Source: Chloroflexota bacterium
GTDB lineage: Bacteria > Chloroflexota > Anaerolineae > UBA4142
Assembly (NCBI GenBank): GCA_016215025.1
Contig: JACRMI010000130.1
Location: 1 to 58,524, forward strand
Length of the DNA: 58,524 bases
Reading direction: 5' to 3'
Position 1 is the first letter of the stretch. The number at the start of each line of letters is the position of its first letter. The notes beneath the pieces were generated by a model, which saw only the letters and a list, made by a program, of their open reading frames with translations, searched no databases and had not been told where the DNA came from. Shown here one piece after another: positions 1-7,843 of the stretch. The position numbers and the translations under genes are program-made.

Positions 1-591
1 AAGGAAGAACTGGCTGACAAGTTCTGGAGCGACTTGTCCACCGATCGCGCCGACGGAGTACTGGGAGTTACGCTCACGCGCATTCGCAAATTGCCCTGCC
101 CGGTGTCACTCGTGAATGGGTGGTATGTGCTCGAGCCGGAGCATTTGTGGTATGACGTTCAGGAATTTGAGAAAGGATTAGCCGATGCTAAACGCGCCTC
201 GAGCGCGTCACTCCGGATTCCGCGCTTAAAGCAAACGCTGAATTTGTATCACGGCGATTATTTAGAGCGAATGGAGTCAACCTGGGTTATCGAAGAACGT
301 GCGCGATTGAGGCAGGTCTGTTTGAGCGCGCTCATTTCTCTCGCCGAGGCGTATGCCGAAACGGACGATTTGGAATCTGCACTAAACACTTTTCAGAAAG
401 CGTCCCAGGTCGAGTCATTTTTTGAGCCCGCCTGGTTAGGCGCGATGCAAGTGTATTTACGAATGGGCAATCGGGCAGCCGCGATTGCCCACTATGAAAA
501 ACTCAAACGGATCTTGCACGACGAGATGGGCATTGAGCCTGGCCCAGAGATTCAAGCACTCTATCGAGACATCATCAACCTGAAACAATAA
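1..591 (+). CDS. C-terminal part of a BTAD-domain transcriptional regulator (5' end outside window)
   Basis: The reading frame is open from base 1 and ends with TAA at 589-591; an internal TTG at 34 is not needed as a start because the frame continues upstream of the window. The visible part has an end-of-winged-helix segment followed by a bacterial transcriptional activator domain (BTAD) of helical TPR-like repeats, ending in the typical motif around IEPGPEIQALYRDI. It aligns in order with the last ~200 residues of the complete regulator at 3109-6291 (YHGDYLERMES against YQGEFLEECYS; AIAHYEKLKRIL against AVRTYRRCAQVL), so this is probably a second MalT/SARP-type regulator. BTAD proteins act in the cytoplasm as DNA-binding activators. 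Only the C-terminal part is seen, so the N-terminal sensor or ATPase domains are assumed from the relative. Confidence 0.8.
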   Translation, partial: KEELADKFWSDLSTDRADGVLGVTLTRIRKLPCPVSLVNGWYVLEPEHLWYDVQEFEKGLADAKRASSASLRIPRLKQTLNLYHGDYLERMESTWVIEERARLRQVCLSALISLAEAYAETDDLESALNTFQKASQVESFFEPAWLGAMQVYLRMGNRAAAIAHYEKLKRILHDEMGIEPGPEIQALYRDIINLKQ

Positions 592-641
592 TTCCAGATG
601 CACGGCAAGCCCAAGCGTGCGCCAATCCAAGGTAACCTCAC

Positions 642-676
642 AGAACGGACGGATTAGACCGTCTGTTCTTTTTTTT
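642..676 (+). terminator. Rho-independent terminator after the BTAD regulator
   Basis: An 11-bp stem (642-652 with 659-669, one G-U pair) closes a 6-nt loop ATTAGA and runs straight into nine or ten T residues. It lies 50 nt after the stop of the upstream regulator and ends its transcript. Confidence 0.9.
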
Positions 677-683
677 ACCCAAT

Positions 684-719
684 CTTGGTAAGAACCTGGT
701 AAAGCGCTCACCGTAGGAT
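684..719 (+). promoter_or_regulatory. Candidate SARP-type direct repeats and -10 box before the 44-aa peptide gene
   Basis: CTTGGTAA (684-691) and CCTGGTAA (695-702) form a direct repeat with an exact 11-bp period. Eleven bases after the second copy lies TAGGAT (714-719), a plausible -10. No good -35 box is present. BTAD/SARP activators are known to bind direct repeats with 11-bp period that replace the -35 box, and two such regulators flank this site; the link to them is inferred. Confidence 0.4.
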
Positions 720-752
720 GCCTCCGAAATTCACACTAACGGAGGTATCCTT

Positions 753-887
753 ATGAACAGCTTGAAGTACGTGATCGCTCAATTTTACTCGCCGCGCACC
801 GTTTGGCTCATTACGGTAGTCGCTCTGATGGCTCTATCGCTCGTTGGCATGGCGGCTGAAGTCGATTCATGCGGTCCTGCGTTTTAG
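753..887 (+). CDS. 44-aa single-span membrane peptide
   Basis: ATG at 753 is preceded by GGAGG (741-745) at 7-nt spacing and the frame ends at TAG 885-887. The product has a short basic/aromatic N-terminus (MNSLKYVIAQFYSP), one hydrophobic segment (about residues 17-35, VWLITVVALMALSLVGMAA) and a short polar tail EVDSCGPAF with one Cys. The GMAA/EVD junction resembles a type I signal-peptidase site, so the tail could be released as a nonapeptide; that is inference. It is followed after 6 nt by the DUF5317 gene, so the two are probably one operon. I do not recognise a named family. Placed between two BTAD regulators, it could be a signalling peptide or a small subunit of the DUF5317 protein. 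Confidence 0.6.
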   Translation: MNSLKYVIAQFYSPRTVWLITVVALMALSLVGMAAEVDSCGPAF

Positions 888-893
888 GCGACG

Positions 894-1553
894 ATGCCAT
901 TCATCGCGGTCGTGTTAGTAGCCATTGGCATCGCCGTTAGCTTGTGGCGTAGGCTGGTTCAAGGGGGCAAAGGCGACTTTGCCCCTCCCAACCTTCGCTG
1001 GCTAATGCTTCCGATATTGGGATTGGGTTTGCAGTTCATCGCGCTGCGATGGACCAATGGATGGGAACGGTTCGTTCCATTTACATTGTCTCAGATGTTA
1101 CTGCTGATATTCTTTGTCGCCAACTGGAAGCATCGACCGCTGCGCCTGCTCGCGACCGGCGTATTGCTGAACTTAATTGCCATCGTCTCGAATAGCGGTT
1201 ATATGCCAATCACGCCGCAAGCGATGATCGCCATTCACCCAGACCATGAGGCATCCCAATGGATTGCCGGCTTCACTCACACGGGTTCCAAGGATATGGT
1301 GTTGCCGACTGCCCAATCTACGTTCTGGTTTCTCGGTGACGTGTTTGTTCTGCGTCGACCGTTTCCTCTTCCAACCGCGTTCAGTCTCGGCGATGTGGCC
1401 ATTGTCATTGGATTTGGTTGGACTGTCTATCGGTTCTCGGAACCTAGAGGAGTCCAGGATGAACCAAACCGATCTGGATCGTCTCGTGTGTGCCGGCGTC
1501 GTCGACGAACAATTTCGCGCGCTGCTCGTGCGCGATCCACTGCGCGCCGTTGA
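894..1553 (+). CDS. DUF5317-family integral membrane protein
   Basis: Starts at ATG 894, six bases after the peptide gene. About five hydrophobic segments are visible, together with the family-like motifs NSGYMPITPQAM, a Lys-Asp (SKDMVLP) before LGDVFVL, and FSLGDVAIVIGFGW near the end. These match the DUF5317 family, which is common in Chloroflexota and Actinomycetota and has no proven function. The last ~35 residues after VYRFSEP are Arg/Ser-rich, not membrane-like, and are encoded where the next gene (start 1459) already runs in another frame. The native stop has therefore probably been lost, or the C-terminus is a non-conserved read-through overlapping the neighbour by 95 bp. The position in an operon with the 44-aa peptide suggests a shared role. 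Confidence 0.7.
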   Translation: MPFIAVVLVAIGIAVSLWRRLVQGGKGDFAPPNLRWLMLPILGLGLQFIALRWTNGWERFVPFTLSQMLLLIFFVANWKHRPLRLLATGVLLNLIAIVSNSGYMPITPQAMIAIHPDHEASQWIAGFTHTGSKDMVLPTAQSTFWFLGDVFVLRRPFPLPTAFSLGDVAIVIGFGWTVYRFSEPRGVQDEPNRSGSSRVCRRRRRTISRAARARSTARR

Positions 1554-1692
1554 AGAAGGTTTTTATGACGAAGTGTTCCATCTCACCGACGCCGAGCAAT
1601 TGCTGCTTGCGAACATCCATGCAACTGATTTTGACGAATTCGTGCGCGAGATTGCGCGATGGGTTTTGCATCAGCGCGGACAAGAACTGTAG
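1459..1692 (+). CDS. Os1348/NHLP-clan small protein
   Basis: ATG 1459 has GAGGAG at 1447-1452. The 77-residue product contains the pattern VVDEQFRALLVRDPLRAVEE followed by LTDAEQLLLANIHATDFDEF. FR-LL-DP-A with a later LT--E is characteristic of the Os1348-type members of the nitrile-hydratase-leader-peptide (NHLP) clan, some of which are leader-like parts of RiPP precursors. There is no Cys/Ser/Thr-rich core after the leader-like part and no maturation enzyme nearby, so a RiPP role is not supported. It overlaps the 3' end of the DUF5317 frame. Confidence 0.55.
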   Translation: MNQTDLDRLVCAGVVDEQFRALLVRDPLRAVEEGFYDEVFHLTDAEQLLLANIHATDFDEFVREIARWVLHQRGQEL

Positions 1693-2148
1693 TGGATCGC
1701 TCTGACTGAACTGAAATTGTGTATGGACGATCCATCTCAATGAGGGGAGAGTTGCGTATGAACTGAATCGATTAGTCGAAGATAGGAGGAGTTGGGTCAC
1801 CTGGCTTTGATTGCCTGAACTGTTGGGCGCGAAGCCAAAAGTGGGTGGGCATAATCGCGCGCTTGTATAAAGCGCTGATTGACTCATCGCGGATCAGATC
1901 GAAAAACGCGATGGGCCAGGGAGGTGCACTGTCCGTACTTTTCTTACAGGTTGATGTTGAGCAATTCAGGTTGCTCAAAAATCATTGGCTTTGCCTCGCG
2001 TAACCCTCTCGCCTTTTCCTCTGCGTGTTCTTTCGACTTCCTCTGCAAAATACGATCTACAACCAGTTTTCAGACCCGCACTTGATTGATCCAAAAAACT
2101 TCTCGCGAGTTTTTGATTTTCCCAGCAGTTTGATTGATTTTTTACTCG
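1693..2148. other. Gene-poor stretch with a symmetrical hairpin
   Basis: No convincing gene on either strand. Visible items are an inverted repeat TGGATCG/CGATCCA (1693-1699, 1729-1735), a perfect 8-bp stem TTGAGCAA/TTGCTCAA (1957-1964, 1971-1978, 6-nt loop) followed by AAAA, and a rising T content after 2090 that leads into the promoter at 2149-2183. The hairpin could act as a weak terminator for the DUF5317 operon. Confidence 0.4.
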
Positions 2149-2183
2149 TTTTTTGGTTTTTTGTTAGAGCCATTTTTTATAAT
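2149..2183 (+). promoter_or_regulatory. Promoter with TATAAT and a conserved upstream element (copy 1)
   Basis: TATAAT lies at 2178-2183. It is preceded by T-tracts and by TTGTTA at 2161-2166, 11 bp from the -10, too close for a normal -35. The block matches the region 6428-6460 before the cpaB-like gene: TTTTGGTTT-n-TTGTTA-nn-GCCA-n-TT-n-TTATA-n-T, with the same spacing. The shared odd geometry suggests an activator-dependent promoter used for both transcripts, perhaps served by the BTAD regulators. Confidence 0.55.
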
Positions 2184-2358
2184 GATTGCCGTGAACTTTG
2201 ACAAACCCAACGAATGAAAAATCGCCCAACTGTTCCGCGCGAATTCAGAAGCTCGAACGAGCGTGGATACAGAGCGATTCGTATCGATCACGACTGGGAC
2301 AGAACTACACAGGCCTCGAATGTTCCTACTTCATAAACCCAGGAGGTCGTATCCAACC

Positions 2359-2523
2359 ATGCGCAACCCGGCAATCGAACCCGGTGTAGTCCCAACAATT
2401 CTTTCACACATTCCAACCGATGGACGGAATCCTAAACCGTTGGCAAGAGCCAACTGCCCCGAAGGACTCGGGGGAAACAATTCCAAACGCAAGTCAGTTC
2501 GTCGCAGTAACCAGATGTTTTAG
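2359..2523 (+). CDS. Possible 54-aa basic peptide
   Basis: ATG 2359 follows AGGAGG (2341-2346), though the 12-nt spacing is long, and the frame ends at TAG 2521-2523. The product is Pro/Asn/Arg-rich with no hydrophobic segment, one Cys and a basic C-terminus. It lies downstream of the promoter at 2178-2183. I recognise no family; it could equally be leader RNA. Confidence 0.25.
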   Translation: MRNPAIEPGVVPTILSHIPTDGRNPKPLARANCPEGLGGNNSKRKSVRRSNQMF

Positions 2524-2583
2524 GGCTTGTTAGTGATCTGTCTCTTGAGTGATCGTATGTAGCTTGCGTTGGGTCGAGTTCAC

Positions 2584-2633
2584 CTCGACAGTGATCTCCA
2601 CGAGAGTAGGATTTCGTTGAGATCACTGTCGAG
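2584..2633 (+). repeat. Perfect 15-bp leader hairpin before the gene at 2659
   Basis: CTCGACAGTGATCTC (2584-2598) is the exact reverse complement of 2619-2633. The 20-nt loop can add four more pairs (ACGA 2600-2603 with TCGT 2614-2617). No T-run follows, so it is not a terminator. It ends 12 nt before the AGGAG of the next gene and probably acts as a 5' leader structure. Confidence 0.7.
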
Positions 2634-2658
2634 TCGTAGGTGATTAGGAGAACCTAGT

Positions 2659-2964
2659 TTGAGTCATTCACAATCTATTTCAGAGCAAGACGCGATTACG
2701 CAACTCTGGCTTTCCGCTTTGCTCGAGTCAGATGCCACCCTGCCGCGTCCGGTCGCTGATGCGATGGTCCATAACGTTGCACGTGGACCGGTAGGCGAGA
2801 CCTTGCTTCGTCTGGAACAAGCTTTGATGCATTTGGAATCACTCAACTTGGACGATCTCGCCGGCAGTGAAGCTCGAACGATACTCGCCGTCCTGATTGC
2901 GATGGACCGACGGGTTAACGCGCTGCAATTCAAGATCCGTCAGTTATGGAATCCGCCAGCTTGA
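2659..2964 (+). CDS. 101-aa helical protein of unknown function
   Basis: TTG 2659 is taken as the start because TAGGAG (2645-2650) lies 8 nt upstream; no ATG in frame has a better site. The product is soluble and predicted all-helical with no membrane segment, and ends ALQFKIRQLWNPPA. I recognise no domain. It is preceded by a strong leader hairpin and followed 145 bp later by the MalT/BTAD regulator, so it may be a co-regulated partner. Confidence 0.5.
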   Translation: MSHSQSISEQDAITQLWLSALLESDATLPRPVADAMVHNVARGPVGETLLRLEQALMHLESLNLDDLAGSEARTILAVLIAMDRRVNALQFKIRQLWNPPA

Positions 2965-3108
2965 ATACCTCTCTGCAAGATACGCCGTGAGTGTCCGAAG
3001 AATTGGCGTGGCTTTTCTGATCGATTGACGAGTGTGATTGTCGAATCGACCTGCTGTTTGCGCCACGGCGTATGCCCATACTTCAATTCTCTTCCAGGAT
3101 GGTCAACA

Positions 3109-6100
3109 ATGATGTCACCATATGCAGCCAAGGTTGCGCTGCCCAGCCGGAGTCGGCTGTTACTTCATCGATCGCGTTTAGTCGATTTTCTCCATGACCA
3201 TATCGACCACAGACTGGTCATCGTCTCGGCTCCCACCGGGTACGGCAAAACGTCACTCTTGATCGACTTCGCTTACGAGACAGCCTTACCGGTTTGTTGG
3301 TATAGTCTCGACGCGCTCGACTGCGATCCTCAAGTCTTTTTGGAAAGCCTGATTGCATCAATCCGTTGCCGTTTTCCGGCAGTTGGCGAGCGCGCCCAAA
3401 AAGTCCTTGCGAGTGGAGTTACGTCGGAGAAGTTTGAAGCCGTGATTGGTGCTCTGGCGAGCGAAATCCAGAAAAACGTGTCCAGTCAATTTGTCATCGC
3501 CTTCGACGATTACCACCAGGTTGCCGACGCTAACGCGATCAATCACCTGATCAATCTGCTCCTGGCACGCTTTCCAAGTAAAGTCCACTTTGTCATCGCT
3601 TCGCGAACGGTGCCCATGAAATTGAATCTTGCGCGTCTCCAAACGCATCGGCAAGTCGTGTCCCTGGGAATGGGTGAACTTCAGTTTACCGCCGAAGAGT
3701 TGCGTGCGTTTGTGCATCAGAATTACCAGATCGATCTCTCGCTAGAACAATCCTCCGACCTCGCCATCCGCTCTGAAGGATGGATTGCGGGTATCCTCTT
3801 GACCACGCCTATGCTGTGGCCAGGCATCTACCAGCACTTCATCCAAGATCAGGTTACGCATGAAGATGCTTTCCGCTTCCTGGCGAGCGAAACGTTCGAG
3901 CATCTCCCCGATGAACTCCAACGCTTTCTCTTGGATGTTTCTATTTTCAGTCGCATCGAGGCGGCGATCTGTAACACCATACTTGAGATAGAGAATGCCG
4001 ATGAATTCCTGCGAGTGATTGAAATGCGCAATTTGTTCCTCGTGCGTCTCGCCGATGAATCAGGCAAAGCGGTGTATCGTTTCCACACGCTCTTCCACGA
4101 ATTTCTGCGCCGGCGATTCATCGAAACCGACCCGCTGCGCTGGCGCACTCTAAACGGTCGCGTCGCAAAATTCTTTGAGGCACGTGACGGGGCCATTGGC
4201 CAAGCCATCGCCCATTACCTTGCCGCTGAAATGTTCGAGGAGGCAGCAAGGTTGACGGAGCAAATTGCTCAATCAACGTTTGACGCGGGAAGGTGGACTT
4301 CACTTGCCGGATGGATTGATGGAATACCATCACGGGTATTGGAGAATCATCCTGGTTTGATCGTCATGCGGGGGCTAGTTTTCGCAGAAACGGGGAGAAA
4401 CGTCGAAGCGGAAGAAGCATACGCACGTGCCATTCATCTCTATGAGGCACGGAAAGATTGTGCGGCGGCAGCCAAAGTAATCGTGTGGCGCGCGATGCTG
4501 TGGAATCTCGCGGGACGTTACCGTGAAGCTGCCATCGCGTGCGAGAATGCGCTTGAGATCCTCCATCGCCATCACGCCGAGTCCGAGGAAGCGCGCGCGT
4601 ACCGCATCCTGGGTTCGGCTGATATGCACCTCGGCGAATATTCGCAATGTCTCAGTGGGTTGGAGAAAGGGTTGGAGATATACCAATCCTTGGGCGATGA
4701 GACCCGCGTGGCCTGGTTGCATCACGACATTGGGAGATGCCTCCGCATCCTCGGAAATCCGCAGGCAGACGCACATTATCAACAAGCCTTGGACGTTTGG
4801 CGACGCACGGACAATGCCGTCGGCATGGCGATCACGCTCAACAATATCGGAGTCGGCTATCACCGCGCGGGCAATTATCCTTGTGCTTTGGCGACCCTTG
4901 GAGAGGCACGCGCGATGGCGCGTCAAGTTGGCAGCCGCCGCAGCGAAGCCTATGCCCTCTGCAGTCTCGGCGACGTATATCGCGATCAAGGCGAAACCGT
5001 TCGGGCGCTTGAACTCTATCACCAGTCGGTCGAACTGTGCCAAGGTATTGATGGATTTCTTTTTACGTATGTGTTGACAGTGCTGGGTGAAACCTATTGC
5101 AGTATAAGTGATGAGACCAAATCGGCTGACTACCTCAAGCAAGCGTTGGCGTCAGCAGAGTCGCACGAGTCCAACTACGAGCTGGGACTCGTCGAAACGG
5201 CGCTCGGCATCTTCGAATGTCAGCGCGGGCAGACAGACGCCGCGCTACCCCACCTGAGGCGTGCGGTGAATCTGCTCAAATCGATGCGAACTGATTGCCT
5301 GCGAGCGCGACTTCATCTCGTGCGGGCTTATTTTCTTGAGCGCAATTTCGATTTGGTTCAGAAACAACTGGCGGCGATTGCGACGCAATCGGTCGGCATG
5401 GAACCCACACGCATTCCATTTATTGTCGCCGACCGAACTTTGTTGCAGCCGGTCATCCGCTATGCCATGTCGAAGAAGATTCGTCGCGAGTATTTCGTTC
5501 CGCTGTCCGACTTTTTGGCTGCCTGGGACAAGGCGCGTGAGCAACCCGCCGAACCCAGGATTGAGATTCACGCGTTAGGCGTGTCGCAAGTCACGGTCGG
5601 GGATAAGTTGATCGGCAAGTCCGATTGGGGCACGAGTGTCGCGAAGGAATTATTCTTTCTCCTCCTGGAGCATCCCAAAGGACTCTTCAAGGAAAAAGCT
5701 CTGGAAATCTTCTGGCCGAAAAAATCCATGGATGCCGCCGGCAAGATTTTTAACACGACGTCCTCGCGCCTACGCCACATCATCCCTAACTGCTTAAACA
5801 ACTCGAATGGACTCTATGCCGTGCGTTCCGAATTGTATGCCCACTATGATGTCGCTCAATTCGAAGAATGGATTGAGCGAGCGCAGGATGCCAAAGGCGT
5901 GACCGAACAGATTAAAGCGTATCAAGCAGCGGTCGCATTGTATCAAGGAGAATTCCTCGAAGAGTGTTACAGTGATTGGGCGATGAGCATCCGCACACGC
6001 CTGCGCCAAAAATATCTGAATGCGCTGGTTGTGTTGGCACAGTTATTTGAACGTCACGGCGATATGCACAAAGCGATGCAGTACTATCAAACCTTATTGG

Positions 6101-6291
6101 AGAAAGATCGCGACCGCGAAGAGATCTATCGAGAAGTCATGCGGCTGCAATTCAAACAAGGTGATCGCGTTGGTGCAGTCCGAACCTATCGGCGTTGCGC
6201 CCAAGTCTTACGCGACGAATTGAATGTTCCAAACCCCAGCCAAGAGACACAAGACCTTTACCGAATGATCTGCGAGGATGTGCGAACCTAG
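3109..6291 (+). CDS. MalT-like ATPase/TPR regulator with C-terminal BTAD domain
   Basis: ATG 3109 (followed by a second ATG) has AGGA at 3096-3099; an in-frame TTG at 3025 has no ribosome site. The 1060-residue product begins with an N-terminal region of the MalT type (PSRSRLLLHRSRLVDFL) and Walker A APTGYGKT at about residues 41-48. An STAND-type ATPase with the IAFDDYHQV Walker B follows, then a long TPR region (about 350-770). A winged-helix stretch (SVAKELFFLLLEHPKGLFKE, about 850-870) and a BTAD domain end the protein. STAND regulators of this kind switch on ligand and ATP binding, and BTAD/winged helices bind DNA at promoters. Unlike MalT it has no C-terminal LuxR helix-turn-helix. Its position just before the pilus operon and the conserved promoter element suggests it activates that operon. 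Confidence 0.85.
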   Translation: MMSPYAAKVALPSRSRLLLHRSRLVDFLHDHIDHRLVIVSAPTGYGKTSLLIDFAYETALPVCWYSLDALDCDPQVFLESLIASIRCRFPAVGERAQKVLASGVTSEKFEAVIGALASEIQKNVSSQFVIAFDDYHQVADANAINHLINLLLARFPSKVHFVIASRTVPMKLNLARLQTHRQVVSLGMGELQFTAEELRAFVHQNYQIDLSLEQSSDLAIRSEGWIAGILLTTPMLWPGIYQHFIQDQVTHEDAFRFLASETFEHLPDELQRFLLDVSIFSRIEAAICNTILEIENADEFLRVIEMRNLFLVRLADESGKAVYRFHTLFHEFLRRRFIETDPLRWRTLNGRVAKFFEARDGAIGQAIAHYLAAEMFEEAARLTEQIAQSTFDAGRWTSLAGWIDGIPSRVLENHPGLIVMRGLVFAETGRNVEAEEAYARAIHLYEARKDCAAAAKVIVWRAMLWNLAGRYREAAIACENALEILHRHHAESEEARAYRILGSADMHLGEYSQCLSGLEKGLEIYQSLGDETRVAWLHHDIGRCLRILGNPQADAHYQQALDVWRRTDNAVGMAITLNNIGVGYHRAGNYPCALATLGEARAMARQVGSRRSEAYALCSLGDVYRDQGETVRALELYHQSVELCQGIDGFLFTYVLTVLGETYCSISDETKSADYLKQALASAESHESNYELGLVETALGIFECQRGQTDAALPHLRRAVNLLKSMRTDCLRARLHLVRAYFLERNFDLVQKQLAAIATQSVGMEPTRIPFIVADRTLLQPVIRYAMSKKIRREYFVPLSDFLAAWDKAREQPAEPRIEIHALGVSQVTVGDKLIGKSDWGTSVAKELFFLLLEHPKGLFKEKALEIFWPKKSMDAAGKIFNTTSSRLRHIIPNCLNNSNGLYAVRSELYAHYDVAQFEEWIERAQDAKGVTEQIKAYQAAVALYQGEFLEECYSDWAMSIRTRLRQKYLNALVVLAQLFERHGDMHKAMQYYQTLLEKDRDREEIYREVMRLQFKQGDRVGAVRTYRRCAQVLRDELNVPNPSQETQDLYRMICEDVRT

Positions 6292-6311
6292 TTCGCGTTG
6301 CTCCAGTTCGT

Positions 6312-6344
6312 CAACGGGCGTAGATATGGCATCTACGCCCGTTG
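6312..6344 (+). terminator. Strong hairpin after the MalT/BTAD regulator
   Basis: A perfect 14-bp stem (6312-6325 with 6331-6344) closes a 5-nt loop ATGGC, 20 nt after the stop codon. Only a short T stretch (GCATTTCTC) follows, so termination may be partial or need Rho. Confidence 0.7.
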
Positions 6345-6427
6345 CATTTCTCGGAAGACAGCTTAACACCGACGAGTTTGAAATTGATTTCTAAAGTCGT
6401 TGGGTTTTTATCGGTTTTTTATTCAAA

Positions 6428-6460
6428 TTTTGGTTTCTTGTTATTGCCACTTGTTATACT
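6428..6460 (+). promoter_or_regulatory. Promoter of the Tad set A operon (copy 2 of conserved element)
   Basis: An extended -10 TGTTATACT lies at 6452-6460. TTGTTA at 6438-6443 sits 11 bp upstream of the -10, exactly as in the copy at 2149-2183, within a shared block of about 33 bp, and T-tracts lie upstream at 6405-6420. The cpaB-like gene starts 72 nt after the -10. Confidence 0.6.
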
Positions 6461-6531
6461 CCCCGTGTGATTTCAATCAGACGCGCATCGCATAACAGAG
6501 TTTGCGCGATTCCTCGATAGGAGAACGTTGG

Positions 6532-7815
6532 ATGCTTCGTTCCGCCACCTTTACCATTGGCATTCTACTCGCCGGTCTCGCCTTCGTCGGTTTCCTCATG
6601 CTGGGCGGCATGATGGCCCCGCCGCCGTACTCAGTCGTCATTGCGGTGCAGGATATCCCCGCCTATTCGACGCTCGACCCAAACGCGCTTGGGATCGATG
6701 CCCAACGCATCAATTCCCAGGTCGCACAGACACTCGTTCTGCGCGAAGAGATCGATCAGTACGTCGCCGGGTTTGTCCTAGAGAACATTCATGCCGGCGA
6801 GCCGTTGCGGAAGAGCGCGATTGTTGCCTCTGGGAATCCGCAAGCCATCAATCGTCTCGCACTTGTGATGACCGATCCCGACAAGGTCGCGATGGTGATT
6901 CCGGTTGATCCCAAAACCGCGCCAAGCCAAATTGCGCCAGGGGATTGGGTCGATCTCGTCGTCGGTCTTGCGCCGGGGAACATTTCGGCGGGAAGCAACA
7001 CGACGTTCTCGAATCTGCTCACACCCCCGACACCGGTATCGCCCATCGTTTCTTTTGGTCCGACACCCGCAAGTGGAGTGCGCCCTGTTCCAACTTTGCC
7101 GCCGAATCCGTCGTCGATGAACCCATCGATGAACAATGGGAGTGTTAGCGCGACCGATATGAATCTGCCCGCCGACAAGGTTGTGATTCAGAACGTGCCT
7201 GTGCTCGCCGTTAGGTTTCAGCAAGTGCCGAATCCAGCCTTCACGGGATCAGGTGCAGGGTTCGGTGGGGCGCAACCCTCTGAAGGCACGTCGCAACCTG
7301 CTTACATTCAAGGTGACATTCAAACCATGACGGTGCTCGTGCCGCGATCCAGCGTCGAACTTTTGACCTTCGGCAAAGATAATGGGCGGGTGCATGTCGT
7401 TTTGTTGCCCGCGAAGACCGCGGAAGCCGCGAATGGTGCTCAATCCCCGACGTTGGGCATCACGTTTAACGACGTGCTCGCCTGGATGATGCGCGAACGG
7501 TCACAGGCTGCCGCCAGTCAAAGTCAACCTATCGTCGCCCAACCTACCCAGATTGCACCTGCTCAATTACAACCCACAGCCGTTCCTGGGATGGGTCAGC
7601 CAACCCAGCCTTCAAACGCACAGCCAACTGCACAGCCAACGCGTGCGAATGCAAATTCCCCGAAACCCACACCGGTTCCGCCAGCGACGATTCCCACTGG
7701 ACTTGATATTGGCGCATTACTTGTGCCTCTCACCTGTGGCGTTGTGCTGCTGGTGCTCTTCGTGGGCGTGGTGAGATTCATCCGCACACGGAGACGCGAT
7801 AGTGGATTGGTCTAG
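6532..7815 (+). CDS. cpaB: CpaB/RcpC-like pilus assembly protein (set A)
   Basis: ATG 6532 has TAGGAG (6518-6523) upstream. Residues 1-20 form a membrane anchor (FTIGILLAGLAFVGFLMLGG). A SAF domain begins with VVIAVQDIPAYSTLD and continues with AGEPLRKSAIV, and an RcpC part has APGDWVDLVVGL. A Pro/Gln/Thr-rich linker follows, and then a second membrane segment near the C-terminus (ALLVPLTCGVVLLVLFVGVV) with a basic tail RTRRR. CpaB/RcpC proteins stabilise Flp pili at the cell surface. A C-terminal anchor is unusual for the family. First gene of the set A operon, followed after 28 bp by cpaE. Confidence 0.85.
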   Translation: MLRSATFTIGILLAGLAFVGFLMLGGMMAPPPYSVVIAVQDIPAYSTLDPNALGIDAQRINSQVAQTLVLREEIDQYVAGFVLENIHAGEPLRKSAIVASGNPQAINRLALVMTDPDKVAMVIPVDPKTAPSQIAPGDWVDLVVGLAPGNISAGSNTTFSNLLTPPTPVSPIVSFGPTPASGVRPVPTLPPNPSSMNPSMNNGSVSATDMNLPADKVVIQNVPVLAVRFQQVPNPAFTGSGAGFGGAQPSEGTSQPAYIQGDIQTMTVLVPRSSVELLTFGKDNGRVHVVLLPAKTAEAANGAQSPTLGITFNDVLAWMMRERSQAAASQSQPIVAQPTQIAPAQLQPTAVPGMGQPTQPSNAQPTAQPTRANANSPKPTPVPPATIPTGLDIGALLVPLTCGVVLLVLFVGVVRFIRTRRRDSGLV

Positions 7816-7843
7816 CGGCTCGCTGAAATAGGGTTCACGAATC

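Noticed and set aside
1772..1978. 68-aa minus-strand frame in the gap after the NHLP-clan gene
   Set aside because: Its TTG start lies in a hairpin, there is no ribosome site and no recognisable domain.
4375..5142. 255-aa minus-strand frame
   Set aside because: Antisense to the TPR part of the MalT/BTAD regulator; no recognisable domain.
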